Positions 24,544 through 32,955 of a DNA stretch of 51,498 nt are shown here, piece by piece. Within the stretch, counting starts at the first letter, position 1; every line of letters begins with the position of its first letter. A model generated the notes under the pieces. The model was not told the origin of the DNA. It made no database searches and worked only from the letters and a program-made list of their open reading frames with translations. The stretch comes from Candidatus Hydrogenedentes bacterium ADurb.Bin170 (GTDB taxonomy: Bacteria > Hydrogenedentota > Hydrogenedentia > Hydrogenedentales > CAITNO01). The position numbers and the translations under genes are program-made. The DNA is taken from contig MWCY01000022.1 of assembly GCA_002070275.1 (NCBI GenBank), positions 1 through 51,498 on the forward strand, in the 5' to 3' direction.

Positions 24544-25152
24544 ATGGCGAGATATCACGGTCCAAAAAACAGATTAAGCCGCAGGGTTGGAAAATGCATT
24601 TGGGGACGGAGCAACAAAGTTGTTGAAAAACGCCCCTACCCGCCCGGACAGCATGGCAAAAATCTTCGGCGCAAGCTCTCTGTTTACGGAGTGCAGCTCC
24701 TGGAAAAACAGAAGATGCGCATGTATTACGGCGGTATCATGGAACGGCAGATGCGGCGTATTTTCGATAACGCCCGTCGCCTCGGCGGCAACACCGGCAC
24801 CAATCTGATGATGTTGCTGGAATCCCGGTTGGACACCGTTGTCTGGCGCCTGGGTTTCACCAACACCATTTTTGCCGCCCGCCAGTTGGTCAATCATTGC
24901 CATGTACAGGTAGACGGCAAAAAAGTCAATATCCCTTCTTTCCAGGTGAAGCCCGGCATGGTCATTTCCATCCGTGCACGAAGCCGGAAAATCCCCATGG
25001 TCGTGGATGGCGTGAACAACCCGCCCTATGAGATCCCCGAATACCTGCAGCGTGATGCCAAATCCTTTGAAGGCAAAATGACTGCGACTCCCAATGTACC
25101 CTTCCCGGTTGAGTTTGATACGACAAGTGTTATCGGTTTCTATTCACGGTAA
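24544..25152 (+). CDS. rpsD: 30S ribosomal protein S4
   Basis: 202 aa, full length. It starts MARYHGPKNRLSRR. It has PYPPGQHG, an S4 RNA-binding domain (about 92-155: LESRLDTVVWRLGF, ARQLVNHCHVQVDGKKVNIPS) and ends GFYSR. It binds 16S rRNA early in 30S assembly. Only one Cys lies in the N-terminal region, so this is a zinc-free form. The gene stands alone between tRNA-Arg and purA, away from the usual rpsM-rpsK-rpsD-rpoA cluster. It has its own terminator. Confidence 0.97.
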   Translation: MARYHGPKNRLSRRVGKCIWGRSNKVVEKRPYPPGQHGKNLRRKLSVYGVQLLEKQKMRMYYGGIMERQMRRIFDNARRLGGNTGTNLMMLLESRLDTVVWRLGFTNTIFAARQLVNHCHVQVDGKKVNIPSFQVKPGMVISIRARSRKIPMVVDGVNNPPYEIPEYLQRDAKSFEGKMTATPNVPFPVEFDTTSVIGFYSR

Positions 25153-25178
25153 TACAATTCACAGGCTTGTTTATGATC

Positions 25179-25215
25179 ATGGCGAATCGCTCCGGGCGGT
25201 TCGCCATTTTGTTTT
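25179..25215 (+). terminator. Rho-independent terminator of rpsD
   Basis: ATGGCGAA (25179-25186) pairs with TTCGCCAT (25200-25207), followed by TTTTGTTTT. Confidence 0.75.
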
Positions 25216-25360
25216 ACCTGCGCTCAGGATCGCAATCCAGGGTTTTTTGATTCGGAACATAACATGATATGATGAAGGGCGCCTGAACGTAAGGCAATGG
25301 CGCATCCCGTACGATGCACCTCCAAACCTAATCCTTTTCATAAGAGAAGAAAGAACAAAT

Positions 25361-26632
25361 ATGAGTATTGATGCAGTAGTCGGTGCCAACTGGGGTGACG
25401 AAGGCAAAGGGCGGATGGTGGACTACCTGGCCCGGGACGCCGCTTTTGTGGTGCGTTATCAGGGCGGTAATAATGCAGGCCACACCGTTGTAAATGATCT
25501 GGGCGAGTTCAAACTGCACTTGCTCCCGTCGGGTGTTTTTTATCCCGGCGTCACCAATATTCTCGGGCCCGGCATGGTCATTGATCTGGAAGGGCTGTGC
25601 GATGAATTGGATGACCTCGCATCCAAAAACATCCAGCCCGTCATCCGGATTTCCGACCGGGCGACCATCTGCTTTCCCTTCCACCGCATTGAAGACGGGC
25701 TGGAAGAAGCCAGGCTGGGAAAAGACGCCTATGGCTCCACACTCCGCGGGATTGCGCCTGCCTACGGCGACCGCACCGTTAAAAAGGCATTGCAAATAGG
25801 GGAGCTGCTCCATCCTGAACGTTTTGAAAAAAGACTGCGCCAGATCAGCAACTGGAAACTGGAGCGGCTCGAAGCTTTTTACGGAAAAAAAGACATTTTT
25901 TCTGTCGATGAAATGATTGAGTGGGCAAAAAAATATGGCGACAGACTCCGTGAATATGTGACCGACACAACGGTTCTGCTGGAAGCGGCCGCAAAAGAAG
26001 GCAAAAACATTCTCTTTGAAGCGCAGCTGGGAACGCTTAGGGATCTCAACTTCGGCATCTATCCCTTCACCACTTCTTCCTGCACCCTTGCCTCCTATGC
26101 GCCCATCGGCTCCGGATTGATGGGCTATCCGCTGGATACCGTTCTTGCCGTGGTCAAAGCATTCTCCACCTGCGTGGGCGAAGGCCCCTTCGTCGCTCTT
26201 ATGGATAAGGAAGAAGGCGACGCGCTGCGCATTTCCGCCCATGAGTTCGGGGCTTCCACAGGCCGCCCCCGTACAATAGGTCATTTTGACGCTGTCGCTA
26301 CCAGATACGGTGTGAAAATGCAGGGTGCGACAGAAGTCGCCTTGACCAAACTTGACTGCCTCAGCGGCAAGAAAACGCTGAAGATCTGTACGCGCTATGC
26401 CTGGCAGGGAAAAGAATATGCCGATTTCCCGCTCAATGCCGTGCTGGAAGAAGCGACGCCGGTATACATGGAAGTGCCCGGATGGGATGAGGATGTGACA
26501 CAGGTGCGCCGGTATGAGGATCTCCCGGAAGCCGCCCGCAATTATGTGGAAGAAATTGAAAAGCTGATTGAGTGTCCCCTGCGCTATGTTTCCGTCGGTC
26601 CTGAGCGGGAAGCCTTGATCGTACGCAATTAA
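25361..26632 (+). CDS. purA: Adenylosuccinate synthetase
   Basis: 423 aa. It makes adenylosuccinate from IMP, aspartate and GTP in AMP synthesis, in the cytoplasm. The GTP-binding start ANWGDEGKGRMVDYLA contains the catalytic Asp, and NNAGHTVV the catalytic His. GRPRTIGHFDAVATR and TKLDCLSG are also as in the family. Length is normal. The gene has its own terminator and appears monocistronic, 208 bp after rpsD. Confidence 0.97.
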   Translation: MSIDAVVGANWGDEGKGRMVDYLARDAAFVVRYQGGNNAGHTVVNDLGEFKLHLLPSGVFYPGVTNILGPGMVIDLEGLCDELDDLASKNIQPVIRISDRATICFPFHRIEDGLEEARLGKDAYGSTLRGIAPAYGDRTVKKALQIGELLHPERFEKRLRQISNWKLERLEAFYGKKDIFSVDEMIEWAKKYGDRLREYVTDTTVLLEAAAKEGKNILFEAQLGTLRDLNFGIYPFTTSSCTLASYAPIGSGLMGYPLDTVLAVVKAFSTCVGEGPFVALMDKEEGDALRISAHEFGASTGRPRTIGHFDAVATRYGVKMQGATEVALTKLDCLSGKKTLKICTRYAWQGKEYADFPLNAVLEEATPVYMEVPGWDEDVTQVRRYEDLPEAARNYVEEIEKLIECPLRYVSVGPEREALIVRN

Positions 26633-26659
26633 AGAATTTAGAACAGCCCTGATTGCATG

Positions 26660-26697
26660 CTGCCGGCCGGTGCCCCATACCCGCCGGCAGTTTTTTT
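26660..26697 (+). terminator. Rho-independent terminator of purA
   Basis: CTGCCGGC (26660-26667) pairs with GCCGGCAG (26683-26690), followed by seven T (26691-26697). This is a strong terminator 27 bp after the purA stop. Confidence 0.88.
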
Positions 26698-26879
26698 ACA
26701 CTTTCCTGTATCCGGGGTCACACTCCTGCCCTCTTGTTCTCCGTAGATGCTTTCCGCTCTTTCATTTTACCCACGAAGAAGTTGGCATGTGTCTTACTGA
26801 AGTGCTAAAATTTATTTTGTTTTCTAAATGTTTCACTATTCACACACTAACTGCAGCCTTTAAGAAAAAGGAGTCGGCA

Positions 26880-28058
26880 ATGAGAAATGTTGTAATTGCA
26901 TCCGCAGTCCGGACGGCGATCGGCAGCTTTGGCGGTACATTAAAAGATATCCCCGCTTCCGACCTGATGGGTCTGATCGTCAAAGAGGCAGTTTCCCGGG
27001 CAAATGTGCCTCCGGAACTGGTGGGTGATGTGATTGTGGGACAATGCATGCAGCGCGCCGATGAGTCCACTTCCGGACGGTTGGCGGCACTGAAGGCGGG
27101 ACTGCCGATTGAAGTGCCCGGCCTCACCATTCATCGCAATTGCGCTTCCGGTATGCAGTCGATTATCTACGGTGCCCAGCAGATCATGCTGGGAGATCTG
27201 GATGTGGTTGTAGCAGGCGGTGTTGAAGTGATGAGCCGGGTTCCGTACACCTTGAAGGATGCGCGCTGGGGCAAGCGTCTGCAGCATGGCGTGATGTCCG
27301 ACGGCATTTGGGACGGGCTTACCGACCCTTACTGCGGTCTGATCATGGGGCTCACTGCTGAAAATCTGGCGGAGAAATATGACATCTCCCGGGAAGAACA
27401 GGATGTCATTGCGCTGCGCTCTCACAACAACGCTGAAGCTGCGACAAAATCCGGGCGTTTTGCTGAAGAAATTCTTCCTGTTGCCATTCCGTCACGCAAA
27501 GGGGAACCGGTACAGTTCAAGGAAGACGAGCATTTCCGTCCCGGCATGACCATGGATCAGCTGGCCCGGCTGAAACCGAGTTTCAAACAGGACGGCACCG
27601 TTACTGCCGGTAATGCCTCCGGCATCAATGATGCCGCAGCGGCTGTGGTATTGGTTGCTGAAGAACGGGTAAAAGACCTGGGCGTTACTCCTATAGCCCG
27701 ACTCAAGGGCTATGGTATGGCAGGCGTGGAGCCCGAGCTCATGGGCTATGGTCCGGTGCCCGCAACAAAGCAGGCGCTCAGCAGAACAGGACTCTCTCTG
27801 GATGATATTGAACTGATTGAATTGAACGAAGCCTTCGCCGCTCAATATCTTGCCTGTGAGAAACTGCTTTGCCTGAACCGGGACATTACAAATGTGAACG
27901 GTTCGGGGATCGGACTGGGACATCCGGTCGGCTGCACCGGCGCACGCATCATTGTCTCCCTGCTGCATGAAATGAAGCGGCGCGGCAGTTCGCTGGGTCT
28001 GGCAACGCTTTGTGTAGGCGGCGGCATCGGTCAGGCATCTATCTGGGAAATGTGCTGA
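26880..28058 (+). CDS. atoB: Acetyl-CoA acetyltransferase (thiolase)
   Basis: 392 aa from ATG 26880, with AAAAAGGAG 6 bases upstream. The frame is open further upstream but crosses the purA terminator region. Nucleophile Cys88 (HRNCASGMQS), GLGHPVGCTGARI with the catalytic His, and the second Cys in LCVGGGIGQA are all present. It condenses two acetyl-CoA or cleaves acetoacetyl-CoA. No hydroxybutyryl-CoA or beta-oxidation genes are adjacent, so the pathway is not decided by context. The symbol is approximate within the thiolase II group. Confidence 0.92.
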   Translation: MRNVVIASAVRTAIGSFGGTLKDIPASDLMGLIVKEAVSRANVPPELVGDVIVGQCMQRADESTSGRLAALKAGLPIEVPGLTIHRNCASGMQSIIYGAQQIMLGDLDVVVAGGVEVMSRVPYTLKDARWGKRLQHGVMSDGIWDGLTDPYCGLIMGLTAENLAEKYDISREEQDVIALRSHNNAEAATKSGRFAEEILPVAIPSRKGEPVQFKEDEHFRPGMTMDQLARLKPSFKQDGTVTAGNASGINDAAAAVVLVAEERVKDLGVTPIARLKGYGMAGVEPELMGYGPVPATKQALSRTGLSLDDIELIELNEAFAAQYLACEKLLCLNRDITNVNGSGIGLGHPVGCTGARIIVSLLHEMKRRGSSLGLATLCVGGGIGQASIWEMC

Positions 28059-28073
28059 CGGCTGCTGCGGCAG

Positions 28074-29399
28074 CTATGCCTGCACAATTTTATGCCGGTT
28101 CTCAAGCAGTTTGCCGGTCATATTGCGTGTATCCACCACCAGCGGCGCATGCTCAACGATAAATGCGGGGTCATAACAGCTGTGCGCTGTTGCGATGAGC
28201 ACCAGATCACTGTCTTTTAAGGCTGCACTTGTCAGTTCTATGCTGTTCCGTTCGGGACTGTTAGCGCCCATGGCGGCAATATGCGGGATAAAAGGATCGT
28301 TATACTGCACAATGGCGCCGTTTTCCTCCAGCAGATTCATGAGCGGAATACTGGGCGACTCACGCAAGTCATTGATGTCTTTTTTGTACGCTGCACCTAG
28401 AACAAGCACCCGGGAACCTCTCAGGGGGCGCCCTGTCATGTTTAACGCCTGCATGCAGCGTGACAGGACATACTGGGGCATGGACGTATTGATTTCGCCG
28501 GACAGTTCAATGAAACGTGTGGCAAATCCGTATTCCCGTGCCTTCCAGGTGAGATAAAAAGGATCAATGGGAATGCAATGCCCGCCCAGTCCGGGTCCCG
28601 GGTAAAAGGGCATGAAACCAAAAGGCTTTGTGGCGGCGGCATCAATAATCTCCCAGATATCGAGTCCCATACGCCCGCAAAGCATTTTCAACTCATTCAC
28701 CAGTGCTATATTCACACTCCGGAAAATATTTTCCAGCAGTTTGCACAGCTCCGCTGCGGCGGGCTGGCTGACGGGAACTGTTTCGGTGAAAATCGCCCCG
28801 TAGAGCAACTGCGCCAGCGCAGCGCATTGCGGCGTCACTCCTCCGATCACTTTGGGAATACTGGAGAGGGCATGACTCTTGTTGCCGGGATCTTCCCGCT
28901 CAGGGCTGAAAACGAGGAAGAAGTCTTTTCCCGCCACTCTTCCGCCTTTACTCAGCAGAGGCAGAACAACTTCTGTTGTCGTGCCCGGATAAGTCGTGCT
29001 TTCGAGAGATACCAGTGTGCCCCTTTTGAAAAAACAGGCAATCTGGCTCGTCGCATGAATGATGTGGCTGAGATCAGGCTCCCTGTGTTTTCCCAAAGGT
29101 GTAGGCACACAAATTAAAATGGCATCTGCGTCTCTCAGTGCGCTGTAGTCACTTGTAAGAAACAGCGTCTCCGCTTCAAGAGCGGCAGGGATCCAGTCGG
29201 CAGGCAGATGATTAAGATAACTGCGGCCACTGCGCAAGGCGGCAAGTTTTTCCTCGTCAAGATCAACACCCAGCACCCGGAAGCCGCTGCGGTGGAAGTA
29301 AGTTGCCAGCGGCATGCCGACATATCCCAGCCCTATAATAGCGACCAGTGCTGATTTTTGCGATAGAGAGTGATGGAGGATATCGTAAGGACTGTTCAT
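28074..29399 (-). CDS. UDP-sugar 6-dehydrogenase, WbpA/WecC type
   Basis: 441 aa from ATG 29399, with GGGG 8 bases before. NAD-binding motif GLGYVGMPLA at about 23-32. The catalytic Cys lies in GPGLGGHCIPIDPFYLTWKA, the form typical of UDP-GlcNAc dehydrogenases (WbpA/WbpO). FSPEREDPG and VLGAAYKKDINDLRESPS are further family motifs. It oxidises C6 of a UDP-(N-acetyl)hexosamine to the uronic acid, a precursor of surface polysaccharide. The DegT aminotransferase divergently encoded next door fits a WbpA/WbpE-like amino-uronic acid pathway (inference). Confidence 0.88.
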   Translation of the reverse strand: MNSPYDILHHSLSQKSALVAIIGLGYVGMPLATYFHRSGFRVLGVDLDEEKLAALRSGRSYLNHLPADWIPAALEAETLFLTSDYSALRDADAILICVPTPLGKHREPDLSHIIHATSQIACFFKRGTLVSLESTTYPGTTTEVVLPLLSKGGRVAGKDFFLVFSPEREDPGNKSHALSSIPKVIGGVTPQCAALAQLLYGAIFTETVPVSQPAAAELCKLLENIFRSVNIALVNELKMLCGRMGLDIWEIIDAAATKPFGFMPFYPGPGLGGHCIPIDPFYLTWKAREYGFATRFIELSGEINTSMPQYVLSRCMQALNMTGRPLRGSRVLVLGAAYKKDINDLRESPSIPLMNLLEENGAIVQYNDPFIPHIAAMGANSPERNSIELTSAALKDSDLVLIATAHSCYDPAFIVEHAPLVVDTRNMTGKLLENRHKIVQA

Positions 29400-29459
29400 G
29401 CAGGAACCCCGCCCGTATTCTATTGAGGAAAGCGTCAGCCGCAGAAGAGGGCACAAATC

Positions 29460-29489
29460 AGTATAAATTATCAGTGCCCGATGCAGCAA
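29460..29489 (-). promoter_or_regulatory. Promoter of the UDP-sugar dehydrogenase gene
   Basis: On the minus strand TTGCTG (29489-29484), an 18-base spacer and TATACT (29465-29460), about 60 bp before the start codon. Confidence 0.5.
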
Positions 29490-29668
29490 CTATACCGGTT
29501 TTGGACGGGAACCCTCAATAAAAAGAGCCTCTTTCTTCCGGCAATATGGAGAGAGGGGTAAAGACTTGTTAAAATGATTTCGCTTATCCCATAATAAGCA
29601 TGAAGTATGAGTACCTTTTTGCGGTACATCGGGCATCATCTTTTTTTTAAACGTAACGGGAGACTTTC

Positions 29669-30865
29669 ATGACCACTTCCACTCTTGCCCTGCTCGGCGG
29701 CAAAGCCGTACGCCATCCCGATAAAAACTGGCCTGCCTGGCCCCAGTACGACCAACGGGAAGAAAACGCACTTCTTGAGGTGCTCCATCGGGACAGTTGG
29801 CTTTTCGGTCCGAAGGTTCAGGAATTTGAAGCCGCTTACGCCGCTTTTCAGGGAGCTGATCATTGCATCAGCTGCAACAGCGGAACAGCAGCTGCCGAAA
29901 TTATCCTGCAGGCAATGGGAATCGGTGCAGGGGATGAAGTGCTGGTTCCCCCTTATACATTCATCGCAACGGCGAGCGCCGTGCTACGCGTGGGTGCCAC
30001 GCCTATCTTTGTGGATCTCGACGACAGCTGGTGCATGGATCCGGATCTGGCAGAGAAAGCCATCACTCCGCGCACCCGCGCCATCATGCCTGTGCATTTC
30101 GGCGGTCGCATCTGTGATATGGATAAAATGAATGAACTTGGCAGCCGCCACGGCATTCCCGTGATTGAAGATGCATGTCACAGCTGGGGCGGTCGCTGGA
30201 AAAGTCAGGGCACGGGAACGATCGGAGCCTGTGGTTTTTTCAGCTTTCAGGCATCCAAAAATATTACTGCCGGTGAGGGCGGCGGTATCGTGACCAATGA
30301 TGAGGAACTGGCGACAAAAGTCCGATCGCTGACCAACTGCGGGCGTGGCAAGCCCGGCTCTCCCTGGTATTATCACCTGAATGTCGGCACCAATGCCCGC
30401 CTCAGCGAGTTTCAGGCTGCTATTCTTGTGTGCCAGCTGGAACGTGCAGAAGAACATATATTGCGCCGAGCAGAAAACGCTTCCATTCTCAATCAGGGGC
30501 TTGCGGAAATTGAAGGGCTCCATCTCCAGCGGAAAAGCAACAGAATCACACGCCGCGCCTGGCACCTCTACTGTCTGCGCCTGGATGAGTCCGCTTTTGG
30601 CTGTACCCGGGAGCGTTTTGTAGAAGCTGCCGTGGCGGAAGGGCTTCCCATCACGGCAGGCTATCCCATGCCGATTTATAAACAGCCCGTATTCCAGAAT
30701 CTCACCTGCTATGACTACAGCACCGTGTCCTGTCCGTTCACGGAAGATCTTTGCGCTAAGAGTGGCATGTGGCTTCCCCACCAGATTTTGCTCGGTACGG
30801 AAGAAGATATGCACGACATTGTCAGCATCATTCGGAAAATCAAGGAAAATGCGTCCAGCCTGTAA
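29669..30865 (+). CDS. DegT/DnrJ/EryC1/StrS family aminotransferase
   Basis: 398 aa. PLP-binding Lys197 lies in FFSFQASKNITAGEGGG. SGTAAAEIILQA, PPYTFIATASAVL and EDACHSWGG are the other family signatures. It transfers an amino group to a keto-sugar (nucleotide-linked), though some members act as regulators or on cyclitols. Presence of the active-site Lys argues for an enzyme. It is divergent from the UDP-sugar dehydrogenase with a 269-bp gap. The N-terminus (LLGGKAVR) is typical of the AHBA-synthase/StsC-like group often found with Gfo/Idh/MocA genes, so an inositol or AHBA-like substrate is also possible. Confidence 0.88.
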   Translation: MTTSTLALLGGKAVRHPDKNWPAWPQYDQREENALLEVLHRDSWLFGPKVQEFEAAYAAFQGADHCISCNSGTAAAEIILQAMGIGAGDEVLVPPYTFIATASAVLRVGATPIFVDLDDSWCMDPDLAEKAITPRTRAIMPVHFGGRICDMDKMNELGSRHGIPVIEDACHSWGGRWKSQGTGTIGACGFFSFQASKNITAGEGGGIVTNDEELATKVRSLTNCGRGKPGSPWYYHLNVGTNARLSEFQAAILVCQLERAEEHILRRAENASILNQGLAEIEGLHLQRKSNRITRRAWHLYCLRLDESAFGCTRERFVEAAVAEGLPITAGYPMPIYKQPVFQNLTCYDYSTVSCPFTEDLCAKSGMWLPHQILLGTEEDMHDIVSIIRKIKENASSL

Positions 30866-30910
30866 GGATACGCCGCTCTGGCTTTTCTTTTTCTTTTGGA
30901 AAATAAATTG

Positions 30911-30939
30911 TTGACAATATGCTTCAAATTTGATAGACT
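30911..30939 (+). promoter_or_regulatory. Promoter of the TIGR04073-like gene
   Basis: TTGACA (30911-30916), a perfect -35, a 17-base spacer and TAGACT (30934-30939). The leader to the ATG at 30990 is about 45 nt. Confidence 0.6.
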
Positions 30940-30989
30940 TATTACTGGAAGTTACTGAACATACGGTTTTTTACCGGAGGGTTTATACC

Positions 30990-31364
30990 ATGCGTAAGCA
31001 TATAATCGGTTCTGCTGTCATTCTGAGTTTTGCTGTGGCTCTGCTCTTTGCCGCCTCTGCGCAGGCTCAGTTATATAATCCTGATGTGGATTTGCCCAAG
31101 CCCACCGGTATGGAAAAATCCCTCACCAAAATGGGTCGCGGCATTTCCAATATTCTTTTCGGCTGGGCCGAAGTCCCGGTCACTTTTGACCGCAATCTTA
31201 AAAAGGGCAAACCTCTGGGTTATCTGGTAGGTGTTGCGCCGGTGCTGGGCAGCGCCCGTGCCGTCATGCGTACCGGAACAGGCATGTTCGAAACCCTTAC
31301 CTTCCCCTTCAGCGACAAGGATGTCAACTTCGAACCGGTACTTGAGCCCGAATTTCTGTTCTGA
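30990..31364 (+). CDS. Small secreted protein resembling the TIGR04073 (exosortase-associated) family
   Basis: 124 aa from ATG 30990; upstream in-frame codons fall in the promoter. A clear signal peptide is present (cleavage near SAQAQ). The mature part contains KMGRGISNILFGWAEVPVTF and GVAPVLGSARAVMRTGTGMFETLTFPF. These resemble the TIGR04073 family of short exported proteins found in Verrucomicrobia, Lentisphaerae and relatives. The family function is unknown; an exosortase link is by genomic association only. The strong promoter and small size suggest an abundant envelope protein. Confidence 0.65.
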   Translation: MRKHIIGSAVILSFAVALLFAASAQAQLYNPDVDLPKPTGMEKSLTKMGRGISNILFGWAEVPVTFDRNLKKGKPLGYLVGVAPVLGSARAVMRTGTGMFETLTFPFSDKDVNFEPVLEPEFLF

Positions 31365-31808
31365 TCAGTCCGGATCTTTTTCCTGTCCTGCAGCCTTCCT
31401 TTCGGCAAGAACTGCCTCTATGGTGTTCTGTGTCCGAAAGACCTGCCCCTGAAAAGTCGCAATCGACTTATGTTGCTCGTCTGTAATTTCCACAATATAT
31501 GCAGCAATGGTCGCCCCGCAATGAATTTCCCGGGCTGTCGCCGTTAATACGCCGCTTCGGATTCCCCGGTGAAACGAAATGGTGCAGTTAATAGCAACCG
31601 CCACTCTGCCATGTGAATTCGATGCGACAGCAAAGCAGAAATCCGCCAGAGAAAACAAGGCTCCGCCATGAGCACTGCCCAGCCCGTTCTGATGACACTC
31701 GGCAAGAGGCATCGTTACTACCGCTGCGCCCGGCTCAATGCGTTCAATAGTCATGCCCAGCGTTGCCGCCAGTTTATCACCTTTAAAATATTCCCGTAAA
31801 AGATCCAT
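31365..31808 (-). CDS. PaaI-type hotdog-fold thioesterase
   Basis: 147 aa. The motif HQNGLGSAHGGALFSLADF places the catalytic Asn/Gly and Asp as in PaaI-like acyl-CoA thioesterases. SFHRGIRSGVLTATAREIH is the paired strand. It hydrolyses acyl- or aryl-CoA in the cytoplasm, often as a housekeeping release enzyme. Its stop abuts the stop of the convergent small secreted protein gene. It lies 37 bp after the inositol monophosphatase gene on the same strand and is probably cotranscribed. Confidence 0.85.
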   Translation of the reverse strand: MDLLREYFKGDKLAATLGMTIERIEPGAAVVTMPLAECHQNGLGSAHGGALFSLADFCFAVASNSHGRVAVAINCTISFHRGIRSGVLTATAREIHCGATIAAYIVEITDEQHKSIATFQGQVFRTQNTIEAVLAERKAAGQEKDPD

Positions 31809-31845
31809 TATTTTCCCTTTTTATTCAATCATTGAAAGAACGATG

Positions 31846-32634
31846 CTATCGGGTAAGCGAAGCCAGAAGCTGCTCATGGAGCGCTCCGTTTGTAACCAGT
31901 ACCCCTTTCTTCTTATCAAAAACACGCAGAGGCTGCCCGTCCAGCCGTGTTGCCAGTGCCCCGGCTTCTTCTGCAATCAACTGCGCCGCCGCATAATCCC
32001 AGGGGTGCAGCCCGGGGTGAACATAGGCATCAGCATCACCCGTCGCTATCTGGCAAATAGCCGCTACCGCCGAACCGTGGCTTCTCAACTGGGCGGCTTC
32101 CCGGATAATCTTTGCGCCGCGCCGGAGTATGGTTCGCCTGTTTTTAACGGAACTGAAATCCACCTCCACACAGGCGCTCTCCAGATGCTGCACCCGGGAA
32201 ACAGAAAGGCGCCGACCGTTGCAGAAAGAACCGCCGCCCGCTTCCGCAAAAAAATAATAACCGGCAAGAGGCATGGACACTCCTGCCGCCTGAACCAGCC
32301 CGTCCTGCATAAAAGCAATACTGATGGCAAAAGAAGGATTCAGGCCACGGACGAAATTATAAGTGCCATCAATAGGATCAATAACCCAGATGCGGCCATT
32401 GGGATCGGCAGGATAACGGTCATGCCCACTCTCCTCGCCTACCACCAAGTCATGAGGCCAGACCTCTGCTGTGGCATCGATAAAACGCTTTTGGATCGTC
32501 AAATCCACTTCGGTCAGCAGGTTAACCGGGCTGTCCTTGCTGGTTACGGTCACGTTCTGCTTTTCCTGGTATTTTTGCGTAACGTAGTCGCTGTTCGCCC
32601 GTAAAAATGTTTCGATAAAAGCTCTTTCGCTCAT
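31846..32634 (-). CDS. suhB: Inositol monophosphatase family protein
   Basis: 262 aa. Metal site: GEESGHD (Glu67/68), DPIDGTYNF (Asp85, Asp88, Thr91) and WDYAAAQLIAEEAGA (third Asp). It should remove phosphate from myo-inositol phosphates or related sugar phosphates with Mg2+. SuhB in E. coli also serves rRNA antitermination. Length is normal. The symbol is used for family only; histidinol-phosphatase or bisphosphate nucleotidase activity cannot be excluded. Confidence 0.88.
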   Translation of the reverse strand: MSERAFIETFLRANSDYVTQKYQEKQNVTVTSKDSPVNLLTEVDLTIQKRFIDATAEVWPHDLVVGEESGHDRYPADPNGRIWVIDPIDGTYNFVRGLNPSFAISIAFMQDGLVQAAGVSMPLAGYYFFAEAGGGSFCNGRRLSVSRVQHLESACVEVDFSSVKNRRTILRRGAKIIREAAQLRSHGSAVAAICQIATGDADAYVHPGLHPWDYAAAQLIAEEAGALATRLDGQPLRVFDKKKGVLVTNGALHEQLLASLTR

Positions 32635-32652
32635 GAGACCGTTCCTTCCTGT

Positions 32653-32680
32653 ATTCTACTGAGTCTCTATTCTACCGCAA
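32653..32680 (-). promoter_or_regulatory. Possible promoter of the inositol monophosphatase gene
   Basis: On the minus strand TTGCGG (32680-32675), a 16-base spacer and TAGAAT (32658-32653), 18 bases before the ATG. Confidence 0.35.
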
Positions 32681-32818
32681 AAGGCGAAGTAATGCACCCT
32701 GTTGCCAGGCAAAAAGAAAAACAACCACTCTTTTGAAAATTTGGACACCGTCAAATTGAAAAGCCACGCACGACAACGGGCATCGCTGAGCGCGCCGCTC
32801 CTTTTTTTATATTTTATT

Positions 32819-32848
32819 TTGCTTTTTAGCGGGGAATCATGGTATAAA
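32819..32848 (+). promoter_or_regulatory. Promoter of PilT-like gene 1
   Basis: TTGCTT (32819-32824), an 18-base spacer and TATAAA (32843-32848). The leader to ATG 32956 is about 100 nt. Confidence 0.45.
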
Positions 32849-32955
32849 TTGACCAATGGATCACCTTTTCAGGTAATGGCTTCAGGCAGGGCCTCCTCTT
32901 CATATACCCCAATATAACCCCGCTCTGCCTATTCTAACTTTTCAGGAATGTGCCT

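Noticed and set aside
26670-26879. N-terminal extension of the thiolase by 70 codons
   Set aside because: The extension crosses the purA terminator and has no thiolase similarity. ATG 26880 has an ideal ribosome site and the normal family start.
28578-29117. 179-codon open frame on the plus strand
   Set aside because: Antisense to the UDP-sugar dehydrogenase, which has complete NAD-binding and catalytic motifs.
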